Positions 8,583 to 18,500 of a DNA stretch of 64,000 bases are shown here, in pieces. Source of the stretch: Gordonia sp. PP30 (GTDB taxonomy: Bacteria; Actinomycetota; Actinomycetes; Mycobacteriales; Mycobacteriaceae); NCBI RefSeq assembly GCF_023100845.1, contig NZ_CP095864.1, positions 4,402,001 through 4,466,000 on the forward strand, written 5' to 3'. Within the stretch, counting starts at the first letter, position 1. The number at the start of each line of letters is the position of its first letter. The notes below the pieces were generated by a model. It saw only the letters and a list, made by a program, of their open reading frames with translations. It searched no databases and was not told the DNA's origin. The position numbers and the translations under genes were made by a program.

Positions 8583-9779
8583 GTGACCTCCCTGACCGCC
8601 TCCCTGGTGATCGTGCCGCTGCTCGCCGCGCTCGCCCCGGTGATCACCCGGTTCATCGGATACTGGGTCCGGCTGCCGGTCATCGTCTTCGAGTTGCTGC
8701 TGGGCATCCTCGTCGGCCCGGCGGTCCTCGGCGTGGTGGAACCGACCGAGGCGCTGAGCGTCCTCGCCGACTTCGGTGTGGCGATGCTCTTCTTCATGGC
8801 CGGAACCGAGATCAACGGCCGGGCCCTGCGCGGCCGGGTCGGCCGCGGGGCGTGGCTCGGCTGGTTCATCAGCCTCGGCCTGGGCGTCGCGATCGGCTGG
8901 GTCGTCGCGCCCGGACTCGGCGCGGTGGTGATCGGCATCGCGTTGTCGTCGACGGCGCTGGGCACCCTGGTCCCGGTGCTGCGCGACAACCGCGACTTCG
9001 GCACCCCGTTCGGGAACTCCATCGGCGCGATCGGCGCCGTCGGCGAGTTCGGTCCGATCATCGCGATCTCGGTGGTGCTGTCCAACCGCGGCACGGGCGC
9101 CGCGATCGGTGTCCTGGTCGCCTTCGCCGTGATCGGGGGCCTGACCATCTGGCAGGCACACCGCTTCGAGCGGGGTCGCGGAAGTCTGCACCGCTTCGTC
9201 GAGTCGACCCTGCACACCTCCGGTCAGTTCGCGATCCGCCTGGTGGTGCTGATCATCGCCTCGCTGACGGCGCTCAGCCTGGCCCTCGGCGTCGACATGC
9301 TGCTCGGCGCCTTCACCGCCGGCCTCATCTGGCAGGCGCTGATCCGCGATGCGTCCCCGGAGACGCAGGAGGCGGTGGAGAGCAAGGTCGAGGGCCTCGC
9401 CTTCGGCTTCCTGATCCCGATGTTCTTCATCACGACCGGCATCGACTTCGACCTGCACGCCTTGCTCGACGCCCCCTGGACGCTGGCCCTGGTCCCGGTG
9501 GTCGCCGTCGTCCTGCTGCTGGTCCGCGGCCTGCCGTCGACCCTGGCCGCGCCGGACGGGGCGACCGCCCGCACTCGGGTGGCCGTCGCCCTGATGGGCG
9601 CCACCGGCCTGCCCATCATCATCATCGCGACATCGGCCGGCACGGAGCAGGGCTACCTCTCCGGCACGGTCGCGGCGGTTCTGGTCGGTGGAGGCATGCT
9701 GTCGGTGCTCATCTTCCCGGCGCTCGCCGGCTTGGTCCGGTCCCGCGCCGAGACTCCGCCGGCGGCCGCGGCGCCGTGA
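8583..9779 (+). CDS. Cation:proton antiporter (CPA2 type)
   Basis: 398 residues with about 12 membrane segments. The N-terminal part has PVIVFELLLGILVGPAVLG, the classic opening helices of monovalent cation/proton antiporters, and further on FMAGTEI and a GNSIGAIGAVGEFGPI stretch in the core. It would exchange Na+ or K+ for H+ across the membrane. GTG start. No C-terminal TrkA-N domain is present, so it is the short form. Convergent with the next LuxR gene, only four bases between the stops. Confidence 0.85.
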   Translation: MTSLTASLVIVPLLAALAPVITRFIGYWVRLPVIVFELLLGILVGPAVLGVVEPTEALSVLADFGVAMLFFMAGTEINGRALRGRVGRGAWLGWFISLGLGVAIGWVVAPGLGAVVIGIALSSTALGTLVPVLRDNRDFGTPFGNSIGAIGAVGEFGPIIAISVVLSNRGTGAAIGVLVAFAVIGGLTIWQAHRFERGRGSLHRFVESTLHTSGQFAIRLVVLIIASLTALSLALGVDMLLGAFTAGLIWQALIRDASPETQEAVESKVEGLAFGFLIPMFFITTGIDFDLHALLDAPWTLALVPVVAVVLLLVRGLPSTLAAPDGATARTRVAVALMGATGLPIIIIATSAGTEQGYLSGTVAAVLVGGGMLSVLIFPALAGLVRSRAETPPAAAAP

Positions 9780-9783
9780 GCCG

Positions 9784-10359
9784 TCACGACGGCTCGGGCA
9801 GGTCGATCCACCCGTCGGCCACCATGTGCAGCAGCAGCTGCACTTTGTTGGTCACCGGCCGCCCGGCGACCGCGTAGCGCGCGGTCACCCGGCGATAGTG
9901 CGTCCGGACGGTGCTGCCCGCCACGTAGTGTTCGGCGGCGGTCTGCTCGACGGTCGCGCCGAGCACGTACGTGCCCAGGATCTCCCGCTCCCGCGGACTC
10001 AGCGGCACCGCGCCGCGGTCGCCCGGTGCCCCGAGCACGCCTTCCAGGAACGCGCGCAGATGCTTCACGGCGTCGTCGTTCGACGGGATCACCGTGATAC
10101 CCCGCACCTGCGGCACCACCATGCCGGCGGTCTCCATCACGGCGATCGCGGCCCCGGCGAAAGCGGGATTGGCACTCACCTGTGCCACCCGGATACCGGT
10201 GCGTGCCAGCACCACCGGCGTCACCGGCAGGTCGTCGGCCGCGTCCTGTTCACAGTCGAGAATCACCGCGCGATAGCCACAGCGCCGCACCAATTCCACG
10301 AGCGCGAGGTCCACCAGATCATGCTCGGCGACTACGCCCACCTCCCGGACATCGCCCAT
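9784..10359 (-). CDS. LuxR-type transcriptional regulator with degenerate receiver-like N-terminus
   Basis: 191 residues from ATG 10359 (a GTG at 10368 is possible). The C-terminal third is a LuxR/GerE helix-turn-helix: LSPREREIL, TVEQTAAEHYVAGSTVRTHYRRV. It ends in a YAVAGRPVTNKVQLLL extension shared with two other regulators nearby. The N-terminal half resembles a receiver fold but I see no acidic pocket or conserved Lys, so it is probably not phosphorylated. It is a paralogue of the regulator at 11295 and faces it across the atypical regulator at 10562. Targets unknown. Confidence 0.75.
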   Translation of the reverse strand: MGDVREVGVVAEHDLVDLALVELVRRCGYRAVILDCEQDAADDLPVTPVVLARTGIRVAQVSANPAFAGAAIAVMETAGMVVPQVRGITVIPSNDDAVKHLRAFLEGVLGAPGDRGAVPLSPREREILGTYVLGATVEQTAAEHYVAGSTVRTHYRRVTARYAVAGRPVTNKVQLLLHMVADGWIDLPEPS

Positions 10360-10561
10360 GTTCGGCACCCCTTCACCCGCACCCGGCGTACCCCTCGCCG
10401 CCGGGCGACCCGCTTCGAACTACCTCAGTTTGTGCGATAAAAATCCCGCGGTCAGCATGCTTTCTGTCAGGATTCGCCCGGGTTCGGGCGACAATCGTCA
10501 TGAACCGGCGAGCGTCATGCGCGATTACACATTCCGGTGATCACGGCGATACTCTCGCCAC

Positions 10562-11287
10562 GTGGCATCCGGTCTGCGTATCCTCATCGCCTCGCCTCTC
10601 GGGCGGGTGATCTCGGCACCGCTGGAGAACGCCTTCGACAACGTCACCGTGTCCGTCGCCACCTCCGACGTCGAGCTGACGAGTCTCATCTCCGGTTCCG
10701 TCCGGTACGACGTGGTGGCCGCCGACCTGATCTGGAACCGCCCCGAGATGGAGTGGACGTTCGACGGGCTCGACGTGATCGACCGTCTCCGCCAGGTGGA
10801 ACGTCCCGCGCCGGTGCTGCTCGCCACCCAGGGCCACAGCATGGAACGCGACCACCTCGATGAGGCGCGACTGCGACCGGAGGTCTTCGGGGTGATCCCC
10901 AAGGCCGACGGCCTGCACGCCATCATGGATGCGCTGCGCACGGTGGCGCTCGGCAAACGCCTGGCACTGCCGGCCCCCGAGCAGCCGAGCCGACCGCCGC
11001 TCTACGAGTTGCTGGCCGACCGGCGCGGCCAGACCGCGGGACGTCTGGCCGGTGCCATCGCGGCCGGGCGAGCGTCGGACAACGCTTCGCTCGCCGCGGT
11101 CGCGAAGGTGTCGCCATCGACCGCGAACAAGGTGACCAGCCACTATCTCGGGCCGATGATGCTGGCTCGCGGTGAACACGACGAGGCGCTGTCTCTCACC
11201 CAGGGATCGATCTACCGCTGGTGCGGCCTGCACGCCCGGTATCTGAGCAGCTGGTGCCGCCGGCACGGTCACTCCGACGTGCTCTGA
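10562..11287 (+). CDS. Atypical response-regulator-like DNA-binding protein
   Basis: 241 residues from GTG 10562. The first ~130 residues read like a receiver (LRILIASPLG, YDVVAADLIWN, PVLLATQGHSMERD, GVIPKADGLHAIMDAL): Asp and Lys at the expected places are present, but the DD pair at the start is missing. The C-terminal part has a helix-turn-helix-like segment (ASLAAVAKVSPSTANKVTSHY) that is not the standard LuxR type. It lies between two LuxR paralogues and is divergent from the first. I do not recognise the family; the regulator role is inferred from architecture. Confidence 0.6.
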   Translation: MASGLRILIASPLGRVISAPLENAFDNVTVSVATSDVELTSLISGSVRYDVVAADLIWNRPEMEWTFDGLDVIDRLRQVERPAPVLLATQGHSMERDHLDEARLRPEVFGVIPKADGLHAIMDALRTVALGKRLALPAPEQPSRPPLYELLADRRGQTAGRLAGAIAAGRASDNASLAAVAKVSPSTANKVTSHYLGPMMLARGEHDEALSLTQGSIYRWCGLHARYLSSWCRRHGHSDVL

Positions 11288-11294
11288 GCCGGGC

Positions 11295-11915
11295 TCAAGC
11301 GGCGCCCGCATCGGGCGCGGGCTCCACCGGCACGACTGCCGGCCCGGCCGGCGGCACGACGTCGTTCAGCCGGATCCAGCCGTCGGCGATCAGCCGCAGC
11401 AGCAGCTGCGCCTTGTTCGCGACGGGCCGTCCGGCGGCGACGTACCGGGCGGTGACGCGCCGATAGTGCGTCCGCACGGTGCTGGTGGCGACGAAGTGCT
11501 CCGCCGCGGCCTCCTCGACGGTCGCGCCCAGCACGTAGGTGGTGAGGATCTCCCGTTCGCGGGCCGACAGCTGAATGCGGGTGCCACCGGTGCCGAGCAG
11601 TTCGCACAGCAGTGCGCGCAACCGGTCCGCGACATCCGGGCCGTCGGGCACGTGGTGCGCGGTCCGCATCACGGTCGCGTCGAAGACGCCGCCGAGGACG
11701 ACCGTCCGGGCGACCGGAATCCAGGCGATCCGCTGCGCCAGCGACCGGTCACGCCCGCTGAGCACCACGACCTCCGGCAGGTCGGCCGACGCCGTCCCCG
11801 GTTCGACGATCTCCGTCGAATAGCCGAGCCCCTCGATCCACGCGGCGATCGCCTCTCGTTCCCAGCCGTTGGCCGACCACACCCCCACGGCTCGCCGCGT
11901 GCCTGCGCCAGTCAT
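11295..11915 (-). CDS. LuxR-type transcriptional regulator, paralogue of the 9784 gene
   Basis: 206 residues from ATG 11915 (GTG 11960 also in frame). The HTH region (LSAREREILTTYVLGATVEE, TSTVRTHYRRVTARY) is nearly the same as that of the 9784 gene, followed by the same VAAGRPVANKAQLLLRLIADGWI tail in outline. The N-terminal half is receiver-like without an obvious phosphorylation site (VGVWSANGWEREAIAAWIEG). The C-terminus adds a Pro/Ala-rich tail. The stop lies eight bases from the convergent atypical regulator. Duplication followed by divergence of the sensory half is the simplest history. Confidence 0.75.
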   Translation of the reverse strand: MTGAGTRRAVGVWSANGWEREAIAAWIEGLGYSTEIVEPGTASADLPEVVVLSGRDRSLAQRIAWIPVARTVVLGGVFDATVMRTAHHVPDGPDVADRLRALLCELLGTGGTRIQLSAREREILTTYVLGATVEEAAAEHFVATSTVRTHYRRVTARYVAAGRPVANKAQLLLRLIADGWIRLNDVVPPAGPAVVPVEPAPDAGAA

Positions 11916-12074
11916 CGCCCCTACTCTCTCCGTCGCCTCACCATCCCCGACACCGTTCACCGGAACGGTATCGACGGGGACGAAGCGGGAGAAGACCCCA
12001 ATTGCTCCGTCATCCGAAAACCGGACACCAGTTCTTGGGGCGCCCGAACGGGCCCGCCGGCGGCGGAATCGGGG

Positions 12075-13100
12075 TCAGCTCGCGGCGATGAGTGCGCCGG
12101 CGGCGTCGTACTCGGCGCGGTCGATGTCGTCGCCGGACGCCCGCAGGACGGTCGCCAACACGCGCCGGCCCGGCGGCAGGATGCGGATCGTGACGGTGCC
12201 GTCGGCAGCACCGGCCAGCGCGGGAACCATGGCCCCCACCAGCCGCTCCCGGACCGCGTCCGGCGCACCGTCGAGACCGTGATCGTCCAGCAGGACCACC
12301 TCGACGCCGCGCGTGCGGGCCTGCCACACCGCATCGATCAGTTCCGGGGCATCCAGGGCCGGGGCGCGCAGGGAGTCCCGGAGCCGGGCCTCCACCAGCG
12401 CGCACGACCGTCGGTCGGCATCGGTGAGGGGTCGCGGGCCGGCGAGTCGTTCCAGGAGCGGCCGCGCTTCGCTGTCGAGCCGCTGGAGCTGACGGTCACG
12501 CTCGTCGAGCGCCGCGTTGTCGGCGGCTTCGGCCGCGGCCGCCGCAGTACCGGCTCGCCGCAGCGCGAAGATGTCCCGCGCCGCGGGCCGGATGGTGAAC
12601 ACGAAGAACGTCGCCACCACCATCGGCGCCAGGTTGATCAGGCTGATGGATATGCCGTATCCAAAGCCCTGTCCGGTGAGATCCGCCCAGACTCCGGCCG
12701 CCAGGATCGCACTCATGATCGAGATCCACGCGGCGATCGTCCGGCCGCGCACGCACAGGTACACGCCCAGGGCGGTCGTCGCCGAGAGCGGCCAGATCTC
12801 CAGATGATTGCGCAGCGGCACGTCCACCGCGGCGAACACCAGGATCGCGGCGACCGGGCCGGCGGAGGCGATGAAGAGGGTCCAGCCCAGCGGTGCCGGG
12901 TCACCGGGGGCGCGGATCAGCGCGATCGCCGCCCCGCTGGCAAGCAACCACGCTGGAATCTGCGTGGGCCACTGGCTCGGCGCCGCGGTGGTGAACACGA
13001 TCAACGCGTACGTGCCGACGAACACCCCGACCAGCAAGGCCGCGGCCGTCGTCCGCAGACCGGCCAGTTCGCTGACGTCGTCCTCGTGCCGGGCGCTCAC
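12075..13100 (-). CDS. Kinase-like membrane protein without ATP-binding motifs
   Basis: 341 residues. Five or six membrane segments occupy residues 15-170, then a predicted coiled coil (AAAAAEAADNAALDERDRQL) and a cytoplasmic domain of about 130 residues. The layout copies the histidine kinase encoded just upstream, but I find no phospho-acceptor His box, no N-box and no DxGxG, so it cannot be an active kinase. It starts with GTG overlapping the kinase stop by four bases (GTGA), so it is translated together with it. A role as partner or modulator of the kinase is inference. Confidence 0.6.
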   Translation of the reverse strand: MSARHEDDVSELAGLRTTAAALLVGVFVGTYALIVFTTAAPSQWPTQIPAWLLASGAAIALIRAPGDPAPLGWTLFIASAGPVAAILVFAAVDVPLRNHLEIWPLSATTALGVYLCVRGRTIAAWISIMSAILAAGVWADLTGQGFGYGISISLINLAPMVVATFFVFTIRPAARDIFALRRAGTAAAAAEAADNAALDERDRQLQRLDSEARPLLERLAGPRPLTDADRRSCALVEARLRDSLRAPALDAPELIDAVWQARTRGVEVVLLDDHGLDGAPDAVRERLVGAMVPALAGAADGTVTIRILPPGRRVLATVLRASGDDIDRAEYDAAGALIAAS

Positions 13101-14335
13101 GGACGCTCCCAGCCCAGCCGCACCGTGGTCCCGGCGCCCGGAACGGACTCGATCCGCGCGCTTCCGCCTGGGAGCCGGTCCATCCGGCCCCGGATACTCA
13201 CCGCGATGCCGAGTCGGCGGGCGGACACCGAGGACGGATCGAATCCGGCTCCGTCATCGGTCACCGCCACCTCGATCGACGACGGCCCCACCGTGCCTTC
13301 GACCGCGCGATGCGCGTCCTTGCCCGCGTGCCGCAGACTGTTGCGGAGCGCTTCGGCGACCGCGGCGCCGACCGCGCGCACCGCCTCCGCGGGAATCGGA
13401 TCGTCGCTCTCCCCCGCACTTCTCTCGTCGACGGCCACGGCGAAGCGAGCGCCGGCATCGGCGGCGGCCGCCGTCGCGCGGAGATGCACCACGGCACGCG
13501 ACAGCGAGAACGGCCGGTCGGTCTCGACGCCCGCGCGGATCTCGTCGAGTTCGGCGAGGGTGCCGGTCGCGAGGGTGGGCACATCGGTCGTGCCCGGCCG
13601 GGACGCCGCGAGCAGCGTCGACATCACGCTGTCGTGGATCAGCGCGTCGAATCGCTCACGCTCCACACTCCGCGCGTCGACCGCCGCCGCCGCGGCGGCC
13701 GTCGCATGCGTCTCGTCGGTGGTCTCATCCAGGATCCGGCCGGTCCGGATCGACATCATCACGGCGAAGACGAAGAGACTGCAGAACATCACCGCGAAGC
13801 AGATGTTCGGCAGGAGGGCGGTCGCTCGCTGGCCGTCGTGCGCGGCGAATTCGAGCACCTGGACACTCACGCAGGCGACCACCATCTGCACGAACGCCGC
13901 CACACCCGGCCAGGCGACCACCGCCGCCATGCTGGCCAGTCCGGGGAACGCGGCGAGCCACATGCCGACGTCGCTCGGCAGGGCCACACCGTTCCAGGCG
14001 AGCGGAAAGGTGATCACCCCGACGAAGAAGCTCAGCGCCGCGACGGCGGCGACCCGCCGCGTCGTCGCCAGGCTGCCCCGCCGGGCGACCACCGCCAGCA
14101 CGGCCCCCGGCCCGAAGACCACCACGCTCGTCACCGGGGTCCACCAGGACGCCACGTACGGCATGAGCGCGGCGATGCTCGGCGACAGCAACAGCAGATA
14201 GCCCAGGTAGCCGAACCCGATGCACAGTCCGAACAGCCGGGTGATCCGCTCGGCGTTGTTCGCACCGGGCACCACCCGCGCCATGCCGCTGGGCGCGGCC
14301 TCGACCGGGCCCGCGGGCCGGACCTCCGTCCTCAC
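13097..14335 (-). CDS. Membrane sensor histidine kinase (NarL-type partner)
   Basis: 412 residues. The N-terminal part carries six hydrophobic segments with short loops (residues 30-200), so sensing is likely within the membrane. A linker leads to the phospho-acceptor helix with ERFDALIHDSVMSTLL (His in IHD), followed by an HATPase domain with EALRNSLRHA (N-box) and TDDGAGFDP (G1 box), then RLGIAVSIRGRM. GTG 14335 is chosen since it overlaps the response-regulator stop as GTGA. The signal is unknown. Confidence 0.85.
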   Translation of the reverse strand: MRTEVRPAGPVEAAPSGMARVVPGANNAERITRLFGLCIGFGYLGYLLLLSPSIAALMPYVASWWTPVTSVVVFGPGAVLAVVARRGSLATTRRVAAVAALSFFVGVITFPLAWNGVALPSDVGMWLAAFPGLASMAAVVAWPGVAAFVQMVVACVSVQVLEFAAHDGQRATALLPNICFAVMFCSLFVFAVMMSIRTGRILDETTDETHATAAAAAAVDARSVERERFDALIHDSVMSTLLAASRPGTTDVPTLATGTLAELDEIRAGVETDRPFSLSRAVVHLRATAAAADAGARFAVAVDERSAGESDDPIPAEAVRAVGAAVAEALRNSLRHAGKDAHRAVEGTVGPSSIEVAVTDDGAGFDPSSVSARRLGIAVSIRGRMDRLPGGSARIESVPGAGTTVRLGWERP

Positions 14336-14979
14336 CGGTCCCGCTCCGGCATCGGCAGCAGCCCGTCTTCGACGGCCCGCCGGTAGAGATCGATCTTGGT
14401 GCCAGCCGGACGGCCCGCCGCCGCATACTTGGCGCGGATGCGCCCGACGTAGTCGTTCACCGTCTCGGTGGTGAGCCCGGTCAGCCGCGCCACCCGGTCC
14501 GCCTTCTCGCCCGAGGCGTACAGCGACAGCACCTCCTGCTGGCGCGGGCTCAGGTCGACGGCGTCCAGGTCCGGGTCGCCGTCGATCGCGGCGGCCCACT
14601 CGGTGGTGATCACCGGATGCCCGTCGGCCGCCGCGGCGATCGCCTCGACCACCGCGTCCACCGGCGCCGACTTGCGCACGATGCCCAGCACCCCCGCCTT
14701 AGCGGCGAGTCGTACCAGGTAGGGGTTCTCGGCTCCGGTGTAGACCAGCACCGGCAGCCCGGCGGCGTGCAGCGCGTCGATGTTGGCCGTCGGCGACGAC
14801 CCGTCCGCGAGCCGCAGATCCAGCAGCACCAGGTCCAGTTCGGGCCGCTGGTCCAGGAGCCCCGGCACGGTGTCCGACGACGACGCCAGGGTCAGGCCCG
14901 GATACCCGTCGAGCATGGCCCGCACCCCGAGCACCATCGATTCGTGGTCTTCGACGACGCCGATCCTCTTGTCCGCCAT
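14332..14979 (-). CDS. NarL/FixJ-type response regulator
   Basis: 215 residues from ATG 14979 (MADKRIGVVEDHESM). The receiver is complete: acidic pair ED in VVEDHE, phospho-acceptor Asp in VLLDLRL, Thr in VYTGAEN, Lys in VRKSAP. The LuxR HTH follows (LSPRQQEVLSLYASGEKADRVARLTGLT) and ends in KYAAAGRPAGTKIDLYRRA, the same type of extension seen in the two LuxR paralogues nearby. It is the first gene of a three-gene overlapping operon with its kinase and a kinase-like membrane protein. Targets unknown; the neighbouring LuxR genes are candidates. Confidence 0.88.
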   Translation of the reverse strand: MADKRIGVVEDHESMVLGVRAMLDGYPGLTLASSSDTVPGLLDQRPELDLVLLDLRLADGSSPTANIDALHAAGLPVLVYTGAENPYLVRLAAKAGVLGIVRKSAPVDAVVEAIAAAADGHPVITTEWAAAIDGDPDLDAVDLSPRQQEVLSLYASGEKADRVARLTGLTTETVNDYVGRIRAKYAAAGRPAGTKIDLYRRAVEDGLLPMPERDR

Positions 14980-15094
14980 GCCATCCAGTTCAACACGCGA
15001 CCGTGCAAAGACTCGCACTACCAGCGAGTTCTGTCCTCCTTTCGGATGACATCAACCGGCCCAGACCCGGTGTTCCACCCATCCGTAGATGCGC

Positions 15095-15164
15095 CGTGTC
15101 GCGGGTCCATTTCCGTGTCGCGGGCCGCGGGGGACCGGCGACACGCAGAAGGACCCGCGACACG
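15095..15164. repeat. Palindromic repeat, family B
   Basis: CGTGTCGCGGGTCC and its exact complement GGACCCGCGACACG enclose 42 bases; a second, weaker pair is nested inside. A similar element lies at 28005-28072. It fills most of the 325-base gap between the response regulator and argG, where I see no gene. It could fold in RNA and end transcription. Confidence 0.8.
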
Positions 15165-15304
15165 CAGACAGGGGCCACACAGCCCGTTGAGCCGGACGGG
15201 CCCCAAGGGCCCGGCCGAGTCGAAACGACCCTCCGACTCGGGGTGCGAGGCGCCTCACGCCGCCGCACGACGACACGGCACGACGACGAGGACGCAGCAA
15301 GCAG

Positions 15305-16804
<1,500 letters not shown>

Positions 16805-16851
16805 TTACCAGGTCATGTTTCTGAAGAAGAACCAGCTGGAAGCGCTCATCC

Positions 16852-17080
16852 AGCGAAGCCTACGAGGCCAAACTCGGCTCCTCCTTACTTCCGCGTTCGG
16901 CTCGATCGCGCGACTCCGCTCCAGACCGCGTACATGAGGGCCTTGGCCGAACTCGGCCCGGAACCGCAGACCGCACGCGATGTCGCGCGGATCTTGCGGC
17001 GCGAGTCCTCCCAACTCGGTCCGACCTGCGCCGTGCGGCCCTCATTTCAAAAGTTACTGCGCTTTATGGGAAACAGATAA
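16852..17080 (+). pseudogene. C-terminal relic of an AAA-type ATPase (frameshifted)
   Basis: In the 396-base gap between argG and trpB2, frame 1 reads SEAYEAKLGSS and then, after a one-base shift near 16885, frame 2 reads YFRVRLDRATP, AYMRALAELGPEPQTARDVA and SSQLGPT, ending at TAA 17078. From memory this matches the C-terminal winged-helix part of a common actinobacterial AAA ATPase family whose tail usually continues with a PxFxxFxRR-like stretch; here PSFQKLLRFM follows too early, suggesting an internal deletion as well. No start or ATPase core remains nearby, so it is a decayed fragment. Confidence 0.5.
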
Positions 17081-17119
17081 CGCCGAGGTGAGCCACACGA
17101 CACGAGACTGCTGTGCCCG

Positions 17120-18436
17120 TCAGAACTCCTCGTCGAGGAACGCGGCGTAAGCGGGCAGATCGAGCTGACCGTGTCCGGACAGTCCGATCACCACCACCTC
17201 TTCGGTGTCGCTGTTCGCCACGTGCGCCGCGCAGGCGGCGATGGCGTGCGTGGATTCCGGCGCCGGCACGATGCCCTGGGTCCGCGCGAACTGCACGCCC
17301 GCGCTGAACGCGTCGTGCTGGCTGATCGCGGTGCCCTCGACCAGACCCAGCTCCACCGTGTGGCTCAGCGCCGGTGCCATGCCGTGGTAGCGGAGGCCGC
17401 CCGCGTGGATCGGGTCGGGCACGAAGTCCATGCCGAGGGTGTGCATCTTCAGCAGCGGGGTCAGGCCGGCCACGTCACCGTGGTCGTACCGGTACTCGCC
17501 CTGGGTGATCGACGGGCAGGCGGCCGGCTCGGCGGCCACGATGCGCGGGTTGCTGCGGCCGTGGATCTTCTCCCGCAGGAACGGGAACGAGAGGCCGGCG
17601 AGGTTGGATCCGCCTCCGGCACAACCGAAGACGACGTCCGCACCGCCGGGCTCCACCGCGTACAGCTGCTCGACGGCCTCCTGGCCGATCACGCTCTGGT
17701 GCAGCACCACGTGGTTGAGCACACTGCCGAGGGCGTAGCGCGTGTCGTCGTTCTGCGCCGCCACCTCCACCGCCTCGCTGACGGCCATGCCGAGGCTGCC
17801 GGTGGTGTTCGGGTCCTTCGCCAGCATGGCCCGGCCGGACTCGGTGAGATCCGACGGGCTCGGGTGCAGCGTGCCGCCGTAGGTGCGGATCAGGTAGCCG
17901 CGGTAGGGCTTGGAGTCGTACGACGCTCGCACCTGCCACACCTCGACGTCGATCCCGAACTGCGCGCCGGCGAACGCCAGGGCGCTGCCCCACTGACCGG
18001 CGCCGGTCTCCGTAGTGAGCTTCTTGACGCCGTCGACGCTGTTGTAATACGCCTGCGCCACCGCGGAATTCGTCTTGTGGCTGCCGACCGGGCTCACGCC
18101 CTCGTACTTCACGTAGATGCGCGCCTTGGTGTTCAGCGCCTTCTCGAAGTTGCGGGCGCGGAACAGCGGCGACGGCCGCCACATCTTGTAGATCTCGCGC
18201 ACCGCCTCGGGGATCTCGACGTAGACCTCGCCGGTCACCTCCTGCGCGATCAGCCCGGCCGGGAACAGCGCGGCGAGGTCGTCGGGCCCGACCGGCTCCT
18301 TGGTGCCCGGGTGCAGATGCGGCGGGATCGGCGTATCGAGCTCGGCCGCCAGGTTGTACCAGTGGGTGGGCACCTCGACGGTGACCATGTCGGAATGGGA
18401 GGTGTCCACGGCGGGACGGAACTCGGAAGTCGTCAT
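17120..18436 (-). CDS. trpB2: TrpB2-type pyridoxal-phosphate enzyme (tryptophan synthase beta-like)
   Basis: 438 residues from ATG 18436. The long TrpB2 form makes tryptophan from indole and serine and usually works without TrpA. The PLP Lys is in VGSHKTNSA and the phosphate-binding loop is CAGGGSN; ETGAGQWG and PAPESTHA are further conserved segments. It opens with a TrpB2-type N-terminal extension (VPTHWYNLAAELDTPIPPH). No trpA or other trp gene is nearby, as often for TrpB2. The quinone reductase gene is divergent, with 64 bases between starts. Confidence 0.92.
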   Translation of the reverse strand: MTTSEFRPAVDTSHSDMVTVEVPTHWYNLAAELDTPIPPHLHPGTKEPVGPDDLAALFPAGLIAQEVTGEVYVEIPEAVREIYKMWRPSPLFRARNFEKALNTKARIYVKYEGVSPVGSHKTNSAVAQAYYNSVDGVKKLTTETGAGQWGSALAFAGAQFGIDVEVWQVRASYDSKPYRGYLIRTYGGTLHPSPSDLTESGRAMLAKDPNTTGSLGMAVSEAVEVAAQNDDTRYALGSVLNHVVLHQSVIGQEAVEQLYAVEPGGADVVFGCAGGGSNLAGLSFPFLREKIHGRSNPRIVAAEPAACPSITQGEYRYDHGDVAGLTPLLKMHTLGMDFVPDPIHAGGLRYHGMAPALSHTVELGLVEGTAISQHDAFSAGVQFARTQGIVPAPESTHAIAACAAHVANSDTEEVVVIGLSGHGQLDLPAYAAFLDEEF

Positions 18437-18500
18437 GCCCGTCACTGTAGTGGTCCCTGTGATCGGTCACACAGGTGGCATATGCCGGACACTGGGACGT

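Noticed and set aside
11466..14201. Open frame of 911 codons on the plus strand
   Set aside because: It is the shadow of the kinase operon on the other strand; no recognisable domain and skewed residues.
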